64,000 bases of DNA, taken from positions 1 to 64,000 of the forward strand of contig JALIZF010001717.1 of NCBI GenBank assembly GCA_029948255.1. Direction: 5' to 3'. Source of the stretch: Telmatactis stephensoni (taxonomy: Eukaryota > Cnidaria > Anthozoa > Actiniaria > Isophelliidae). This document shows, piece after piece, positions 60,937-64,000 of this stretch (position 1 is the first letter of the stretch; each line of letters begins with the position of its first letter). A program made the translations under genes and the position numbers. The notes beneath the pieces are model-generated. The model was not told the origin of the DNA. It worked only from the letters and a program-made list of their open reading frames with translations, and made no database searches.

Positions 60937-61399
60937 GTAAGTCAATAAAACATTGTTATGTAGTGCTGATATCCCACTGCACTAGGCTTTGTCAATGAAT
61001 TGTTTCAGCTTTAAATTTTACTGAACATATGACAACTGTTCGTCACTTTTCACTTGTTTTATTGTTGGATATAATAACTGATTTCTTTCTTAGTTGCACC
61101 TTTTTTACCTAATAACGTTCTTCTTATTTTAAATAGTGAAATAGCATTCATATAATGAAATAACTATGAATGCATTGTGATATTTCAAACAAATGCAGCT
61201 GCTCATTTTGTAAGACATCGCATGTTTTTGTTTCGCTTCATTGAAATATTGCTATGTCATAAATAGACCTTTCTCGAGTTTGTTCTTTTACCACTGTAAA
61301 ATTAGACAAAAGATGTAATGGCGCAGGCTTAGTCTCAAGTCAAGGTATATTATTCCTAAATACCAGCAGCGAGAAAAACAAAATGTTCTCAATGAACAA

Positions 61400-62112
61400 T
61401 TCACATTCCCGGAGTTTCCCAAAACTCATTACGATTCAGCACGCGCAAGCGAGGTCAAGGAAAAAATTATCAAAGCAAGCCTTAGATATACTGGAAAAAT
61501 TCACCAAAAAACGAGTATAGCACCTACAAGGAGGGCCACAAGTTTATCAGTGTCAACTGTTTGGTGTTACCCTCAGAAAATAAAGTTGGTTATTATTATT
61601 ATTATTATTATTATAATTATAAATTCTGATAAAAGTTTATAAGAAGGATTTTGGTCAAGGAAATTATCAAAAGTTTCTACTTCTTCTGAAATGACATAAT
61701 CCAAGAGACCATAATACTAAGAGAGCGAAACTCAGTATTGATGTCTGTGCGATGTTCGTGGCGCCTGAGGCTATTTTTAGTAACTTCGCCATCGCGCGCG
61801 CAAGGCCCCCAACCAATAGAATTTGATTTTTGACGTGCGCGTGAACGGGACAGTTTGAATTCTATTTTTTAAGAGCCTTGCGCGCGCGATGGCGAAGTTA
61901 CTAAAAATAGCCTTAGGTGCCACGAACATCGCACAGACATCAATACTGAGTTTCGCTCTCTTAGTATTATGGTCTCTTGCATAATCAACGTTTTTCTCAT
62001 GTAAATGCAAGAGTTCCCAATAAATACCATCATTTCTTAATATTTTTGCCCCCTGACCTCGCTTGCGCGCTCAAAATCGTTAAGAGTTTTGGGAAACTCC
62101 GGGAAGGTGAAT
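61400..62112. mobile_element. Inverted-repeat element inserted in the right arm
   Basis: TCACATTCCCGGAGTTTCCC and AAAACTCATTACGATT at the left are mirrored by AATCGTTAAGAGTTTT and GGGAAACTCCGGGAAGGTGA at the right. It carries an (ATT)n tract at about 61,593-61,620 and hosts the 61,702-61,979 foldback element. Confidence 0.7.
61702..61979. mobile_element. Foldback element with 7-bp target site, clean copy
   Basis: Ends CAAGAGACCATAATACTAAG and the inverse; 278 bp; flanked by CATAATC at 61,695-61,701 and 61,980-61,986. Arms include GTAACTTCGCCATCGCGCG and its inverse. Confidence 0.88.
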
Positions 62113-62796
62113 ACAAAACTGGATTTTAATGTCTTTAATCCCATGGGTCTTTCTTGAAAGGAGGCTAACCCTGCATAAACTAACTGCGCCTTTTGTCGAG
62201 AAGTACAGCGGTTTCGAGCGACTATGGAAACTGGACTATTAAGATTCTATAATTCCATTCGTTATGCATGTGTAGTGATTTTTTCTTGTCCTTCTCCTTC
62301 TCTATTTTTGTCTTATAGAGTGGTTTTATTTAGCCAGTGGAAAAAAAGTGAATGTGCATGTATATTGAAGGACCTTCCACACGTGCAAAAATATTCTATG
62401 AAAAAATGACCAAATTCATGGTGAATTACCAATAACTTTGATATCATATTCATATCTAAATTTCGAAATAAAGTTCGATCTGTGCAAAGATCTTTGTGAT
62501 ATTTTCAATCAAGTGGCTTTTTCCCCTAAGACAGAATATTCCATTCAAGATCGACTCACGTGTTTTCGTTCGCCTTCAATGAGATTGTGCTATATGGCAC
62601 TTAAGAGACTATCAAGAAAAAGTATGTGATATTCTATATTTTTATTAGTTATTATGTGTTACTTTTTTGGCTAAACTAGAGCAAATAAAAGCCCTATCTT
62701 CTTCGTGTCTTGGCACGATTTAATTTAACCCGTGAAACAAGGTCAGTGTACATAAGATGTAGTGGTCAGGAAGATATAAAAGAAAACAATGAAAAT

Positions 62797-62902
62797 AGAG
62801 TGATTGCAAAAAAACCGTGAAACAAAAATTGAACTGTTAGTGTGTAATAGTCTAATAGTCACAAAAGAATACTAGAGTGATTTTCATTTGACCGTGAATG
62901 AA
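62797..62902. mobile_element. Two AGAGTG-family ends in the right arm
   Basis: AGAGTG-ATTGCAAAAAAACC-GTGAAA at 62,797 and AGAGTG-ATTTTCATTTGACC-GTGAAT at 62,874. Both correspond to elements at 58,905-59,025 in the left arm, so they predate the inverted duplication. Confidence 0.75.
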
Positions 62903-63425
62903 AAATGACTATTTTAAAATGACACGCACGTCAGGAAGATGTGAAGCCCTCAATATGGTTGGATTGATTATAGTATGACGCATATAGTTTTCAGCGCCGT
63001 GTATCCAGACAAATGTCTTAGCATGGCTATTTGTAATACTAAGTAATAGTCCGTTCTGTTAGCGAAAAAATCGTGACAAATAGCGTACAAGCACCAAATT
63101 TCGTACAGATGATCCTTGTGGTGTATGAAACAATTTAAGAAGGGGTGCCACGAAATTCGAGTATTAGAATGAGTTTTTTGAGCATGGCAATTTCTCGTTA
63201 TTCTTGCGTTACATTATGCAAATTTGACTGAAATTTAAAGGCCGAAAATTTAAGGATATTTTTGCTTTTATTGTGGATATGTCTCCATGGATAATGAGAT
63301 AAATATCTGTTAAGCGAAGAAAGCATATACAAATGCATTAAACGCCCCCAGGTTTCGACTTTCAAAGTAAACTAATTGTCAGTCACGAAGGACCGTGACT
63401 CAAAATATTTGCATGATTTTGGCAA

Positions 63426-64000
63426 GAAAATGTCACGCTGACTTCGTTGTCGCTGCATTAGCCAGTCTTAAGTGGTTAATTTAAGAATGTCACATCGACC
63501 TAGTGAAAACGATGCTTTGCCATAATGCTTCCTGTGGCTTCACAAAGTCATTCTGAGCTTTTTAACAAAATCGTTCAAGTAGTTTTCACGAAAACCGAAA
63601 GAGCGCGGTACATTTGGGGATAAAGCGACGAACAAAATTCGTTCTCGATTTTGTCAGAGATAATGCTCAAAGTAGCAAAATTTAAGCCCAATAAGATGAT
63701 TTTTACGAATTTAGAATATAATTTTAGTTAGTCTTTTTAAACAATATTAAGCATCTTGGTTGGATTCGAGAGTAAAACAATATTTTACAGTTCACTCCGC
63801 CTCACAAATGTATGCCTCAGTACTGCGCTCTTTCACTTTTTCGCGGTGAAAATTGCTTGAAAGATTTTGTAAAAAAAAGCTCAGAATGAAACCGCAGAAA
63901 GCATTACGGCGAATCATCGTTTTCACTGGTTTAATGTAACAATCTTAAAGTACCTTTAAAAGTTGGCTAATGAAGTGGCAACGAAGTTTAGCGTGATATT
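63426..64000. mobile_element. Long foldback element cut by the window edge
   Basis: The left arm at about 63,428-63,606 (TCACGCTGACTTCGTTG, GTGAAAACGATG, ATTCTGAGCTTTTT) is mirrored by the right arm at about 63,840-64,000 (AAAGCTCAGAATGAAA, CATCGTTTTCACTGG, CAACGAAGTTTAGCGTGATA). Arms are about 160-180 bp, imperfect. No coding content visible. Confidence 0.75.

Larger units (their letters stand above)
60798..62922 (+). repeat. Right arm of inverted duplication, with insertion
   Basis: Mirrors the left arm: upstream AAGCTTGGTATTTACTAATG and CATAACGAGGCTCGATAC, signal exon, GTAAGTCAATAAAACATTGT, then from about 62,425 AATTACCAATAACTTTGATA onward to the half AGAGTG element. About 1.3 kb of extra DNA (61,100-62,420) interrupts this arm. 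Confidence 0.85.

Overview
This window is eukaryotic and almost certainly from an anthozoan cnidarian, most likely a stony coral. The DNA is AT-rich. Genes are split by GT-AG introns, and transposon debris is dense: non-LTR retrotransposons, tRNA-derived SINEs of the kind common in corals, a Crypton-type tyrosine recombinase, and many palindromic miniature elements. I saw no bacterial gene organisation.

The backbone is one large minus-strand gene at 59,624 down to 13,635. I assembled it by hand as 35 coding exons that stay in frame throughout (5,130 nt, 1,709 residues). It encodes a receptor-type protein tyrosine phosphatase: signal peptide, F5/8C (discoidin) domain, Ig domain, about six fibronectin III domains, a juxtamembrane module with a dibasic RRKRR site, one membrane span, an intact phosphatase domain D1 (WPD, HCSAGVGR) and a degenerate D2 (WPS, QCSNGVGR). 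The plan recalls vertebrate R2B phosphatases (PTPRK/PTPRM), with a discoidin domain where those carry MAM. It looks like a surface adhesion or matrix receptor that removes phosphate from tyrosines inside the cell.

Left flank (1-13.6 kb): a broken single-exon PB1 plus zinc-knuckle gene (274-1,495), a 2.1 kb inverted-repeat element with poly-C ends, a Tudor-like exon with an unrecognised Cys-rich ORF (6.2-7.7 kb), simple repeats, and a nearly perfect palindrome of two head-to-head tRNA-SINE copies with a 13-bp target duplication (12.4-13.1 kb).

Gene body (13.6-59.6 kb): exons are separated by introns full of insertions. These include a LINE at 17.3-19.6 kb, a second, frameshifted LINE at 53.2-54.3 kb, and a Crypton-like recombinase gene at 42.9-46.6 kb that is itself interrupted by two DNA transposons with clear 8-bp and 9-bp target duplications. 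There are many foldback elements. Several share one terminal signature, AGAGTG, 14 variable bases, then GTGAAA.

Right flank (59.6-64 kb): the signal-peptide exon and its surroundings occur again in inverted orientation at 60,870, so two diverging copies of the 5' end of the phosphatase gene face away from each other. The window ends inside another long foldback element.
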